Positions 17,812-25,603 of a stretch of 34,902 nucleotides of DNA are shown piece by piece. The stretch is taken from the NCBI GenBank assembly GCA_939791845.1, contig CALNEX010000005.1, positions 1-34,902 on the forward strand. The letters run 5' to 3'. The position numbers were made by a program, and so were the translations under genes. The stretch is from an uncultured Mediterranea sp. (GTDB lineage Bacteria; Bacteroidota; Bacteroidia; Bacteroidales; Bacteroidaceae). Position 1 is the first letter of the stretch, and each line of letters starts with the position of its first letter. Under the pieces are notes generated by a model. It was given only the letters and a program-made list of their open reading frames with translations. It made no database searches and was not told the origin of the DNA.

Positions 17812-18570
17812 ATGAAAAGTATGATGACAAGAAGTAAGAAATGGTTGGTGGTGTGCATGGCGGCGGTGGCTTCGTTGGGCTTCCAGTCCTGTCTGGACGA
17901 TGATGACAATGACTACTCGTTGCTGTATCCCAATGCGCTGGTGACGGTGAAGCACGATGCGGACAACTCATGCTACCTGCAGCTGGACGAGCAAACCACG
18001 TTGTTGCCTGTCAATATGAAGACCTCGCCTTTTGGTGAAAAGGAAGTGCGTGCCCTCGTCAATTATTCCGAAGTGGACGAGCCCAGCGGGATTTTCAGCC
18101 AGGCTGTCCAGGTCAACTGGATAGACAGCCTGCTGACCAAGCCCATGGCTCCCAACCTGGGCGAGACAGAAAACAATGCGGTCTATGGCAGTGACCCGGT
18201 GGAAATGGTGGCCGATTGGGTGACGATAGCCGAGGACGGATACTTGACCCTCCGTTTCCGCACCGTGTGGAATGACCCGGGCAAAAAACATTTTGTAAAC
18301 CTCATTCCGACCCATAACCCCGATGACCCCTATGAGGTGGAGTTCCGCCACAATGCATACGGGGACACCTACGGGCAGGCGGGAGACGGGCTGGTGGCTT
18401 TCAGCTTGGCTTCCTTGCCCGACACGGAGGGAAAAACTGTGAAGCTCACCTTGAAGTGGCAATCCTTTACCGGCGAGAAGTCGGCCCAGTTTGACTATTG
18501 CACCCGCAAGGCCCTGTCATCTTCCTCGTCGGGAGTCGTGGCTGTGAGGAGCAACCTGAACCTGAAATGA
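17812..18570 (+). CDS. NigD-like lipoprotein
   Basis: ATG at 17812; lipobox-like VASLGFQSCLDDDDNDYS; EFRHNAYGDTYGQAGDGLVAFSL shared with the second NigD-like protein at 25604. Confidence 0.85.
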   Translation: MKSMMTRSKKWLVVCMAAVASLGFQSCLDDDDNDYSLLYPNALVTVKHDADNSCYLQLDEQTTLLPVNMKTSPFGEKEVRALVNYSEVDEPSGIFSQAVQVNWIDSLLTKPMAPNLGETENNAVYGSDPVEMVADWVTIAEDGYLTLRFRTVWNDPGKKHFVNLIPTHNPDDPYEVEFRHNAYGDTYGQAGDGLVAFSLASLPDTEGKTVKLTLKWQSFTGEKSAQFDYCTRKALSSSSSGVVAVRSNLNLK

Positions 18571-18576
18571 CCATAT

Positions 18577-18671
18577 ATGCGCAAGAAGGCGCATCGAAAC
18601 CGGACAGGGCCGTCTTGAAGGCCCGGATCAAACAGATGGCGCGGATTTCCTGCTGGATGAATTCGCGCCAT
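18577..18671. repeat. Three consecutive short inverted repeats
   Basis: ATGCGC-N6-GCGCAT (18577-18594), GGGCC-N8-GGCCC (18607-18624), ATGGCGCG ... CGCGCCAT (18636-18671). Confidence 0.75.
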
Positions 18672-18769
18672 TTGTGCTTGAAACGGGGAACGTAAGTCTT
18701 GCTGTTGACGTTTTATTATTAAATAATCAAAATCTTGCCATGCTACGTGGTGTATCTGAAAAGTTTTCC

Positions 18770-18777
18770 TATATTTG
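18770..18777 (+). promoter_or_regulatory. -7 box TATATTTG for gdhA
   Basis: TAnnTTTG about 74 nt upstream of the probable ATG at 18852. Confidence 0.55.
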
Positions 18778-18851
18778 CAGTGTTGTTTGCTTACACTTTG
18801 CGCGTAGCAAATGAATGAGAAAGACTTTAATTACCTTTAATGCGAAATATT

Positions 18852-20189
18852 ATGAACATCGAACGTATCATGGCCTCGCTGGAGGCAAAACATCCTGGTG
18901 AATCCGAGTACCTTCAAGCCGTGAAGGAAGTGCTTCTTTCCATAGAAGACGTGTACAACCAGCATCCCGAATTCGAGAAAGCAAAGATTATCGAGCGCTT
19001 GGTGGAGCCCGACCGCATCTTCACGTTCCGCGTGACGTGGGTGGACGACAAGGGCGAAGTGCAGACCAACCTGGGCTACCGGGTGCAATTTAACAATGCC
19101 ATTGGCCCGTACAAGGGCGGCATCCGCTTCCACGCATCCGTCAACCTCTCCATCCTGAAGTTCCTGGGCTTCGAGCAGACCTTCAAGAACGCCTTGACCA
19201 CGCTCCCGATGGGCGGCGGCAAGGGCGGTTCGGACTTCTCGCCCCGCGGCAAGAGCGATGCGGAAATCATGCGTTTCTGCCAGGCCTTCATGCTGGAGCT
19301 GTGGCGTCACCTGGGGCCCGACATGGACGTGCCTGCCGGCGACATCGGCGTGGGCGGCCGTGAAGTAGGCTACATGTTCGGCATGTACAAGAAGCTGACC
19401 CGCGAGTTTACCGGCACTTTCACAGGCAAGGGACTGGAGTTCGGCGGATCACTCATCCGTCCCGAGGCCACGGGATTCGGCGGCCTGTACTTCGTCAACC
19501 AGATGCTTCAGACCAAGGGCATTGACATCAAGGGCAAGACCGTGGCCATCTCCGGTTTCGGCAACGTGGCTTGGGGCGCTGCCACCAAGGCCACGCAGCT
19601 GGGTGCCAAGGTTGTCACCATCTCCGGCCCGGACGGCTATGTCTATGACCCGGACGGCATCAGCGGCGAGAAGATTGATTATATGCTGGAGCTCCGCGCA
19701 TCGGGCAACGACATCGTGGCCCCGTATGCCGAAGAGTTCCCCGGTGCCACCTTCGTGCCCGGCAAGCGTCCGTGGGAGGTGAAGGTGGACATCGCCCTGC
19801 CTTGCGCCACGCAGAATGAACTGAACGGCGAGGATGCCCGCCACCTGATAGACAACGGCGTCCTCTGCGTGGGCGAAATCTCCAACATGGGCTGCACGCC
19901 GGAGGCCATCGACCTCTTCGTCGAGCACAAGATGATGTATGCGCCGGGCAAGGCCGTCAATGCCGGCGGCGTGGCCACCAGCGGCCTGGAGATGTCGCAG
20001 AACGCCATGCACCTCAGCTGGAGCGCCGCCGAGGTGGACGAGAAGCTGCACGGCATCATGCACGCCATCCACGACCAGTGCGTGAAGTACGGCACGGAGC
20101 CTGACGGTTACATCAACTACGTGAAGGGAGCCAACATCGCCGGCTTCATGAAGGTGGCTCATGCCATGATGGCCCAGGGGGTCATTTGA
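18852..20189 (+). CDS. gdhA: Glutamate dehydrogenase (NADP-type)
   Basis: GYRVQFNNAIGPYKGGIRFHASVNLSILKFLGFEQTFKNALTTLPMGGGKGGSDFSPRGKSDAEIMRFCQAFM; in-frame ATG at 18852 (MNIERIM). Confidence 0.96.
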   Translation: MNIERIMASLEAKHPGESEYLQAVKEVLLSIEDVYNQHPEFEKAKIIERLVEPDRIFTFRVTWVDDKGEVQTNLGYRVQFNNAIGPYKGGIRFHASVNLSILKFLGFEQTFKNALTTLPMGGGKGGSDFSPRGKSDAEIMRFCQAFMLELWRHLGPDMDVPAGDIGVGGREVGYMFGMYKKLTREFTGTFTGKGLEFGGSLIRPEATGFGGLYFVNQMLQTKGIDIKGKTVAISGFGNVAWGAATKATQLGAKVVTISGPDGYVYDPDGISGEKIDYMLELRASGNDIVAPYAEEFPGATFVPGKRPWEVKVDIALPCATQNELNGEDARHLIDNGVLCVGEISNMGCTPEAIDLFVEHKMMYAPGKAVNAGGVATSGLEMSQNAMHLSWSAAEVDEKLHGIMHAIHDQCVKYGTEPDGYINYVKGANIAGFMKVAHAMMAQGVI

Positions 20190-20229
20190 GGAAAGACTTT
20201 GTTTAGTTGTATTTGTATTTGTGGTTTAT

Positions 20230-20268
20230 GCCGCCCCTTGCCTGTGAAGGTTATGGGCGGCTTTTTTT
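20230..20268 (+). terminator. Intrinsic terminator of gdhA
   Basis: GCCGCCC ... GGGCGGC followed by TTTTTTT. Confidence 0.9.
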
Positions 20269-20270
20269 GT

Positions 20271-20450
20271 TTCCGGGTGTCGGAAGGGAGTAGTTCCGGG
20301 TGTCGGAAGGGAGTAGTTCCGGATGTCGCAACCGGGTGGTTGCGGATGTCGCAACCGGGTGGTTGCGGATGTCGCAACCGGGTGGTTGCGGGTGTCGCAA
20401 CCGGGTAGTTGCGGGTGTCGCAACCGGGTAGTTGCGGGTGTCGCAACCGG
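20271..20450. repeat. 23-bp-period tandem array of seven hairpins
   Basis: Spacer G(G/A)TGT alternates with 18-nt palindromes: CGGAAGGGAGTAGTTCCG (20281, 20304), CGCAACCGGGTGGTTGCG (20327, 20350, 20373), CGCAACCGGGTAGTTGCG (20396, 20419), with half units at both ends. Confidence 0.95.
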
Positions 20451-20500
20451 GCGAACCGGGTTGTTGATTCGCGTTTTCTCCGTATTTCGCATTTTTGCAT

Positions 20501-20508
20501 TATCTTTG
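20501..20508 (+). promoter_or_regulatory. -7 box TATCTTTG upstream of element copy 2 and the M24 gene
   Basis: TAnnTTTG; the 143-bp repeat begins 12 nt downstream. Confidence 0.6.
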
Positions 20509-20520
20509 TGCTCGAAAAAT

Positions 20521-20663
20521 AGGAATTTAGTTTAGGCGCGGATTACGCGGATGGACGCGGATATATTATTTGTGAAACCATTGGCATTCATAATTCTATG
20601 ATAAAACTTAATCCGTGAAATCCGTGTAATCCGCGCCTAAAAGACACCGATAAATTATCATTT
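20521..20663 (+). repeat. Inverted-repeat leader element, copy 2 (143 bp)
   Basis: Same sequence as 16498-16639 apart from a short changed stretch in the left arm (GGATGGACGCGGAT versus GGATTTCACGGAT) and one C/T; ends immediately before the ATG at 20664. Confidence 0.95.
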
Positions 20664-21827
20664 ATGTTACAATCCGAACTCAAGCTGCGGCGTGACAAGA
20701 TACGCGCCCTGATGGCGGGACAAAAGATTGATGCCGCCCTCATCACGTGCAATGTGAATCTGATTTATGCGTATGGCCAAGTGGTCAGCGGCTACCTGTA
20801 CCTTCCCTTGGACGGGCCGGCCCGTCTGTTTGTCAAGCGGCCGAACAACCTGAAAGGCGAGCATATCCATCCCATCCGCAAGCCGGAACAACTGCCGGAC
20901 TTGCTGAAGGAAATGGGCCTTCCCTTGCCGGGCCGCCTGATGCTGGAAGGGGATGAATTGCCTTATAATGAATATGCCCGTTTGGCGGCCTGCTTCCCCG
21001 GTGCGGAAGTGCTGCCTTGCGGGACCGCCCTTGTCCGCCGGGCACGCAGTGTGAAGACCGAAATGGAGTTGGAACTGTTCCGCCGTTCGGCAGCGGCCCA
21101 TGCACGGGCATACGGTCGGATACCCTCCGTGTACGTGGAAGGCATGACAGACCGGGCCCTTTCCATTGAAATCGAACGCCTGATGCGTCTGGAAGGCTGC
21201 CTGGGCATCTTCCGCGTCTTTGGGCGGAGCATGGAAATCTTCATGGGAAGCGTGCTGACGGGAGACAATGCCGCTGCGCCCAGCCCTTACGATTTTGCCT
21301 TGGGAGGGGAAGGGATGGATCCGTCCTTGCCGGGCGGTGCCAACGGCACGTTGCTGAAGCCCGGACAAAGCGTGATGGTGGACCTGGGCGGCAATTTCTT
21401 CGGCTATATGTGCGACATGAGCCGGGTCTACTCCATAGGCCGTTTGCCCCGGCAGGCCTATGATGCCCACCAGGTTTGCCTGGAAGTGCAGGAGAAGGTC
21501 GCCTCGATGGCCCGACCGGGCGTGACGGGCGAAGACCTGTACAACGCCGCCCTCGGGGTGGTGACCCGCGCCGGATGGGCGGACCACTTCATGGGCATCG
21601 GGCAGCAGGCCAAGTTCATCGGTCACGGCATCGGCTTGGAAATCAACGAGGCACCGGTGATTGCCCCCCGCATGAAACAGGAATTGGAGCCGGGCATGGT
21701 CTTTGCCCTCGAACCGAAAATCGTGTTGCCGGAAGTAGGCCCCGTGGGCATCGAGAACTCGTGGGCGGTGACCGCCGACGGGTTGGAGAAGCTGACGCAG
21801 GCACCGGAAGAAATCATCGAACTCTGA
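20664..21827 (+). CDS. M24 family metallopeptidase (Xaa-Pro aminopeptidase-like)
   Basis: Creatinase-like N-domain; MVDLGGNFFGYMCDMSRVYSIG, GHGIGLEINEAPVI, LEPGMVFALEPKIVLPEVGPVGIENSWAVT. Confidence 0.9.
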   Translation: MLQSELKLRRDKIRALMAGQKIDAALITCNVNLIYAYGQVVSGYLYLPLDGPARLFVKRPNNLKGEHIHPIRKPEQLPDLLKEMGLPLPGRLMLEGDELPYNEYARLAACFPGAEVLPCGTALVRRARSVKTEMELELFRRSAAAHARAYGRIPSVYVEGMTDRALSIEIERLMRLEGCLGIFRVFGRSMEIFMGSVLTGDNAAAPSPYDFALGGEGMDPSLPGGANGTLLKPGQSVMVDLGGNFFGYMCDMSRVYSIGRLPRQAYDAHQVCLEVQEKVASMARPGVTGEDLYNAALGVVTRAGWADHFMGIGQQAKFIGHGIGLEINEAPVIAPRMKQELEPGMVFALEPKIVLPEVGPVGIENSWAVTADGLEKLTQAPEEIIEL

Positions 21828-21833
21828 CCATCC

Positions 21834-22430
21834 TCACAGCCTTTTCAGGGCCAGTTTGATGACTTGCTCCACCGGGGCAGAGGGCTCTTCCTTCAGGATG
21901 CCGATCACCACCTTTTGCGAAGGGCCTTGCGCGAAGCCCAGCATCGTGAGGGCGGCCACCGCCTCGTCCATCACTTCATTGTTGGCGGGGAGGGTGGCGG
22001 TTCCTCCGGTGCTGGCCGCGGCCACGGCCCCGGTCTTGATTTTGTCCTTCAAGTCCACAATGATGCGTTGCGCCGTCTTCAGGCCGATGCCTTTCACGCT
22101 TTTCAGCAGGTTGGCGTTCTCGTTGCTGATGACGTTGATGAGTTCGTTTGGCGAGAGGGCGGAGAGAATCATGCGCGCCGTGTTGCCGCCGATGCCCGAT
22201 ACCGAGATGAGCAGCAGGAACAGTTCCCGCTCTTGGCGGTCGGCGAACCCGAAGAGCACGTACGCGTCTTCGCGGATGGCCTCGTGGATGTAGAGCTTGC
22301 ACGCCTTCTTTCCTTGGATGGCGGAGTAGGTGTTGAGGGAGATGTTGGCGGCATATCCCACGCCGTGGCAGTCGATGACGGCGGTGGCGGGAGTCAGTTC
22401 GGCTATGTCGCCCTGGATGTATTCTATCAT
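21834..22430 (-). CDS. ruvA: Holliday junction branch migration protein RuvA
   Basis: [76 protein letters not shown]. Confidence 0.96.
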   Translation of the reverse strand: MIEYIQGDIAELTPATAVIDCHGVGYAANISLNTYSAIQGKKACKLYIHEAIREDAYVLFGFADRQERELFLLLISVSGIGGNTARMILSALSPNELINVISNENANLLKSVKGIGLKTAQRIIVDLKDKIKTGAVAAASTGGTATLPANNEVMDEAVAALTMLGFAQGPSQKVVIGILKEEPSAPVEQVIKLALKRL

Positions 22431-22521
22431 ATCTTGGGAAAATTTGTTCTGCGAAGTAACAAAATCGGGTAATTCAATCTCAAAGAACAGTGTCGCAGGT
22501 ACGCTCCGGCAATGTTACCCT

Positions 22522-22558
22522 AAAAAAGAAAACCGCTAACTAATTATTAGTCAGCGGT
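22522..22558 (-). terminator. Terminator downstream of the tRNA-Ala
   Basis: On the minus strand CCGCTGACTAA/TTAGTTAGCGG hairpin followed by TTTTCTTTTTT. Confidence 0.75.
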
Positions 22559-22565
22559 TGGTTCG

Positions 22566-22639
22566 TGGAGCATAGCGGACTCGAACCGCTCACCTCGACA
22601 CTGCCAGTGTCGCGCTCTAGCCAGATGAGCTAATACCCC
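22566..22639 (-). tRNA. tRNA-Ala (anticodon GGC), CCA not encoded
   Basis: Minus strand GGGGTATTAGCTCATCTGGCTAGAGCGCGACACTGGCAGTGTCGAGGTGAGCGGTTCGAGTCCGCTATGCTCCA; 5-bp anticodon stem CGACA/TGTCG, loop CTGGCAG, T-loop TTCGAGT. Confidence 0.93.
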
Positions 22640-22657
22640 GTTCTTTTTTTGACGGTG

Positions 22658-22665
22658 CAAAGATA
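22658..22665 (-). promoter_or_regulatory. -7 box TATCTTTG for tRNA-Ala
   Basis: Reverse complement of CAAAGATA, 19 nt upstream of the tRNA 5' end. Confidence 0.55.
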
Positions 22666-22748
22666 AGGCGTTTTTTTATTATGGCAAAACTTTCTCGACG
22701 TTTTTTTTATTTCCAGCGAAAAAAAATGGTTCATAAGGGAATATTTGC

Positions 22749-22756
22749 TAAGTTTG
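22749..22756 (+). promoter_or_regulatory. -7 box TAAGTTTG for DUF4286-ruvC
   Basis: TAnnTTTG, 22 nt upstream of the ATG at 22779. Confidence 0.5.
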
Positions 22757-22778
22757 CAGCGAAAAACAAAAGATAACT

Positions 22779-23084
22779 ATGCTGATATTCAATACGACTT
22801 ATCATGTGGAAGAAGGCCAGGAGAAATATTTCTTGGTTTGGATGCAGGAATATTACTTGCCTGAAGTGGAAAAGGATGGTGTCCTCCATATGCCGCGCAT
22901 CGCGCGGATATTGAGCCATCGGGAAGAAGGAAGCAGTTGCTTCTCGGTGCAATTTGAAGTGGAGGATTCGGCCCGCTTGCATCATTGGCACCAAAGGCAA
23001 GGAACAAGGCTGGCCGGGGAAATGCAGAAGATATTCAAGGACAAGGTGGTTGGCTTCCCCACATTGATGGAGGTGTTGGTGTGA
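22779..23084 (+). CDS. DUF4286 family protein
   Basis: [42 protein letters not shown] small Bacteroidota protein. Confidence 0.75.
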   Translation: MLIFNTTYHVEEGQEKYFLVWMQEYYLPEVEKDGVLHMPRIARILSHREEGSSCFSVQFEVEDSARLHHWHQRQGTRLAGEMQKIFKDKVVGFPTLMEVLV

Positions 23085-23650
23085 TACGACCGGTTGAAGA
23101 GAAAATAATATTAGGCATCGACCCGGGAACCACCATCATGGGATATGGTGTGCTCCGGGTGGCGGGCGTGAAACCGGAAATGGTGGCCATGGGCATCATA
23201 GACCTGCGAAAATATGCCAACCATTACCTGAAGTTGCGGCATATACACGAGCGGGTGTTGAGCATCATTGAAAGCTATTTGCCGGACGAAATGGCCATCG
23301 AGGCACCTTTCTATGGAAAGAATGTACAGTCCATGCTGAAACTGGGACGAGCCCAAGGTGTGGCCATGGCCGTGGCGTTGAGCCGGGATATCCCCATCAC
23401 GGAATATGCGCCTTTGAAGATCAAAATGGCCATCACCGGCAATGGACAAGCTTCCAAGGAACAGGTAGCGGACATGCTGCAACGGATGTTGCACTTCAGC
23501 AAAGATGACATGCCTACCTTCATGGATGCCACTGATGGATTGGCCGCCGCTTATTGCCATTTCCTGCAAATGGGGCGTCCTTCTGTGGAGAAAGGCTACC
23601 GCAGCTGGAAAGACTTTGTGGCCAAAAACCCGGACAAAGTGAGCCGATGA
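23081..23650 (+). CDS. ruvC: Crossover junction endodeoxyribonuclease RuvC
   Basis: [57 protein letters not shown]; probable GTG start at 23081 overlapping the previous stop (GTGA). Confidence 0.93.
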   Translation: MIRPVEEKIILGIDPGTTIMGYGVLRVAGVKPEMVAMGIIDLRKYANHYLKLRHIHERVLSIIESYLPDEMAIEAPFYGKNVQSMLKLGRAQGVAMAVALSRDIPITEYAPLKIKMAITGNGQASKEQVADMLQRMLHFSKDDMPTFMDATDGLAAAYCHFLQMGRPSVEKGYRSWKDFVAKNPDKVSR

Positions 23651-24868
23651 CTAATAACTGAGACGCAGACCCGCCTGCAATGTGAAATTGCATGGGTTAT
23701 CCTTGCGGATGGTCTGCAGCTCCGAACCATCATCGAAGAAGTAGGAGACACCAGGCTCCAAGTACACCCCCACATGGCGGCCAAGGTTGTATTGTGCACC
23801 CACGGATGCCATGACGGACAGTTGGACAGGATCCACCGTTTCCTTTTCAGTTCCTATTTTGCCATAAACACATTTTTCGATGACACCTCCCGCTGACACG
23901 TAGAGGGTGAAACGCTTTGCATCCACAAAATTCCAGTTGCCTCGAATAGGTATACCCAGATAATGCAATTTCTGACTCGTCTTTTCGGCATCTCCTTCAT
24001 AGAGGATGTCTGAAGCCAAGAATGTATAGACCAATCCCGTCTCAACGGAGAAGCCCCTGGGCAGGTTCTTGCGGAGTGAAAAACCGGCACTGACAGGCTG
24101 CTTGTGGTCTATGGATACTATCCGGCGACTGCGGCTTTGCAAGTAGGGAAGGCCATTCTGAAAAAACAGTTCCTGTCCTTTGGGGATGGTGAGGATGCCG
24201 TTTGAAGTGGCGGCCAAATCCAGGTTGAGATGGCCTGTCCCCAAATCACTTTGCTGGAAGTGCTGAGGGCCGTCACCATCCGGCGAATAGCCGAAGCCTC
24301 CCGTGTTGCCAACGGAGATGCCTATGGACCATCCTTTTCCTGACCGTGCACGGGGTCTGCCGGACATGGCTAACAGTGGTTGATCCACATCCGGAAGTTC
24401 GGTGCTTTTTTTCGTTTCCGACTTAGAGGTACCCGGGGTGTGAGACTCCTTCTCTTTCGTTTCCTCACTTTTCTTTTCTTCTTCCCTTTCTTCCGTTTCT
24501 GTATGGGCAAGAATGTTTGTTTGTACGGCAGCATCTGTCAGCAGCACATCTGCCAAACGGACAGGTGGAAGAAGAGGCTCTGAGGTTTGTGGCGTTGCCT
24601 GTACGGGCAGCTTGTCAGCAACCTGTGGCGTTGCGGCCGGCAAGATATGGGACGGACTGTCCGGCAGGTTGTTGTCTGCCAGGCGCAGCCCGATGAACGA
24701 CACAGCCCCCACCAACAGGGCGGCAGCAACCATGGCCCATCGGCGGAAAGGAATGAGCTTGCGTCGGGGGAGTGCTTGCTCTAACTTTTCCCAACCAGCC
24801 TGAGGCAAAGGCGCAGAGTAATCATCCAGGTTCTCTTTTATCTTTTTCAGCCAAGCTTCGTCTTTCAT
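23651..24868 (-). CDS. Dma-like fusion: anti-sigma-like cytoplasmic N-terminus, single TM, charged linker, C-terminal outer-membrane beta-barrel
   Basis: MKDEAWLKKIKENLDDYSAPLPQAGWEKLEQALPRRK + FRRWAMVAAALLVGAVSFIGLRL TM + E/K/S/T-rich linker (TETEEREEEKKSEETKEKESHTPGTSKSETKK) + barrel-like repeats ending FTLQAGLRLSY; adjacent to an ECF sigma gene. Confidence 0.8.
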   Translation of the reverse strand: MKDEAWLKKIKENLDDYSAPLPQAGWEKLEQALPRRKLIPFRRWAMVAAALLVGAVSFIGLRLADNNLPDSPSHILPAATPQVADKLPVQATPQTSEPLLPPVRLADVLLTDAAVQTNILAHTETEEREEEKKSEETKEKESHTPGTSKSETKKSTELPDVDQPLLAMSGRPRARSGKGWSIGISVGNTGGFGYSPDGDGPQHFQQSDLGTGHLNLDLAATSNGILTIPKGQELFFQNGLPYLQSRSRRIVSIDHKQPVSAGFSLRKNLPRGFSVETGLVYTFLASDILYEGDAEKTSQKLHYLGIPIRGNWNFVDAKRFTLYVSAGGVIEKCVYGKIGTEKETVDPVQLSVMASVGAQYNLGRHVGVYLEPGVSYFFDDGSELQTIRKDNPCNFTLQAGLRLSY

Positions 24869-24886
24869 ACGCTTTCTCTTGTTTGA

Positions 24887-25435
24887 TTAGCTATGTTGTT
24901 TTATCCATTCACGCACCTTGACGGCCATCGAGGCCTTGGCACGAGTCAGTTGCGAGGCGGACGATTTCTCGTTGATGCCCAGCAACGTGGCTATTTCCTT
25001 ATGGGATTTTCCTTCAAAAACATAAAGGTTCAACACGGTACGATATCCTGTAGGCAGGTCGGCAATAAAGCCCATCAACACCTCGCGGGGGATGGCATCG
25101 ATATCGGTCGAATCGGGCTCGTCAAAGACTTCAGGGACTTCATCAAGGGCAACGGGCTTGTGCATGACATCGTTGCGCCGCAAATATTGCAAAGCCTGAT
25201 TCACCATGACACGTTCCATCCACGCCTTCAAGGAGCCTTCGCCGCGCCAAGTGAATTTGTCAAATGAGTTGAACAGTCGCAGGAATCCATCATGCAGCAG
25301 GTCTTCTGCCACATCGCGCTGGCCGACGTAGCGCAGGCATACGCCCAGCAAGCGACCTGCATAGCGCTCATACAATACCTTGTAGGCTGCGCGGTCGCCC
25401 CGTCTGCAATGTTCGGCCAATTCCTGCTCTTCCAT
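24887..25435 (-). CDS. ECF-type RNA polymerase sigma factor
   Basis: YKVLYERYAGRLLGVCLRYVGQRDVAEDLLHDGFLRLFNSFDKFTWRGEGSLKAWMERVMVNQALQYLRR ... LPTGYRTVLNLYVFEGKSHKEIATLLGINEKSSASQLTRAKA; ATG at 25435 (track start 25450 is GTG). Confidence 0.93.
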   Translation of the reverse strand: MEEQELAEHCRRGDRAAYKVLYERYAGRLLGVCLRYVGQRDVAEDLLHDGFLRLFNSFDKFTWRGEGSLKAWMERVMVNQALQYLRRNDVMHKPVALDEVPEVFDEPDSTDIDAIPREVLMGFIADLPTGYRTVLNLYVFEGKSHKEIATLLGINEKSSASQLTRAKASMAVKVREWIKQHS

Positions 25436-25464
25436 CTCTGTTCGTGACACGTGTTCGTAGGGAT

Positions 25465-25491
25465 TAAATGCAACGGCGGCAAAAATACTGC
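25465..25491 (-). promoter_or_regulatory. Bipartite motif copy B: TGCAGTATTT-N10-TGCATTT, overlapping a -7-like TATTTTTG (25480-25487)
   Basis: Minus strand GATGCAGTATTTTTGCCGCCGTTGCATTTAATCCC, upstream of the sigma gene. Confidence 0.5.
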
Positions 25492-25548
25492 ATCGGCCGG
25501 GGTGAAAAATCGGGCTTTAGTCTTTTTAACGCCCAGCCGTGCAGTATT
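25484..25548. repeat. Inverted repeat in the divergent sigma/nigD intergenic region
   Basis: AATACTGCATCGGCCGGG (25484-25501) and CCCAGCCGTGCAGTATT (25532-25548). Confidence 0.8.
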
Positions 25549-25566
25549 TAACGCAAAAAGGGATTA
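25539..25566 (+). promoter_or_regulatory. Bipartite motif copy C: GTGCAGTATTT-N10-GGGATTA
   Basis: Upstream of the NigD-like gene at 25604; same spacing as copies A and B. Confidence 0.5.
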
Positions 25567-25603
25567 CTTTCGTGTCATAAATCCCAAAAACATTTTCATA
25601 GGA

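Noticed and set aside
20271-20450. CRISPR array
   Set aside because: Units are contiguous 23-bp repeats with 5-nt invariant spacers; no variable spacers and no cas genes.
20159-20500. ORFs of 69-113 aa across the hairpin array with repeating RHPQLPGCDTRN or GCRNRVVAGVATG peptides
   Set aside because: The 23-bp unit is not a multiple of 3, so every frame cycles through the same repeat; open frames are a by-product of the tandem DNA repeat.
22566-22639. Integrated mobile element at the tRNA-Ala gene
   Set aside because: No integrase, no attachment-site duplication; both flanks are housekeeping genes (ruvA, DUF4286-ruvC).
24420-24510. Pyrimidine-rich tract as a regulatory element
   Set aside because: It encodes the E/K-rich linker of the Dma-like protein on the minus strand.
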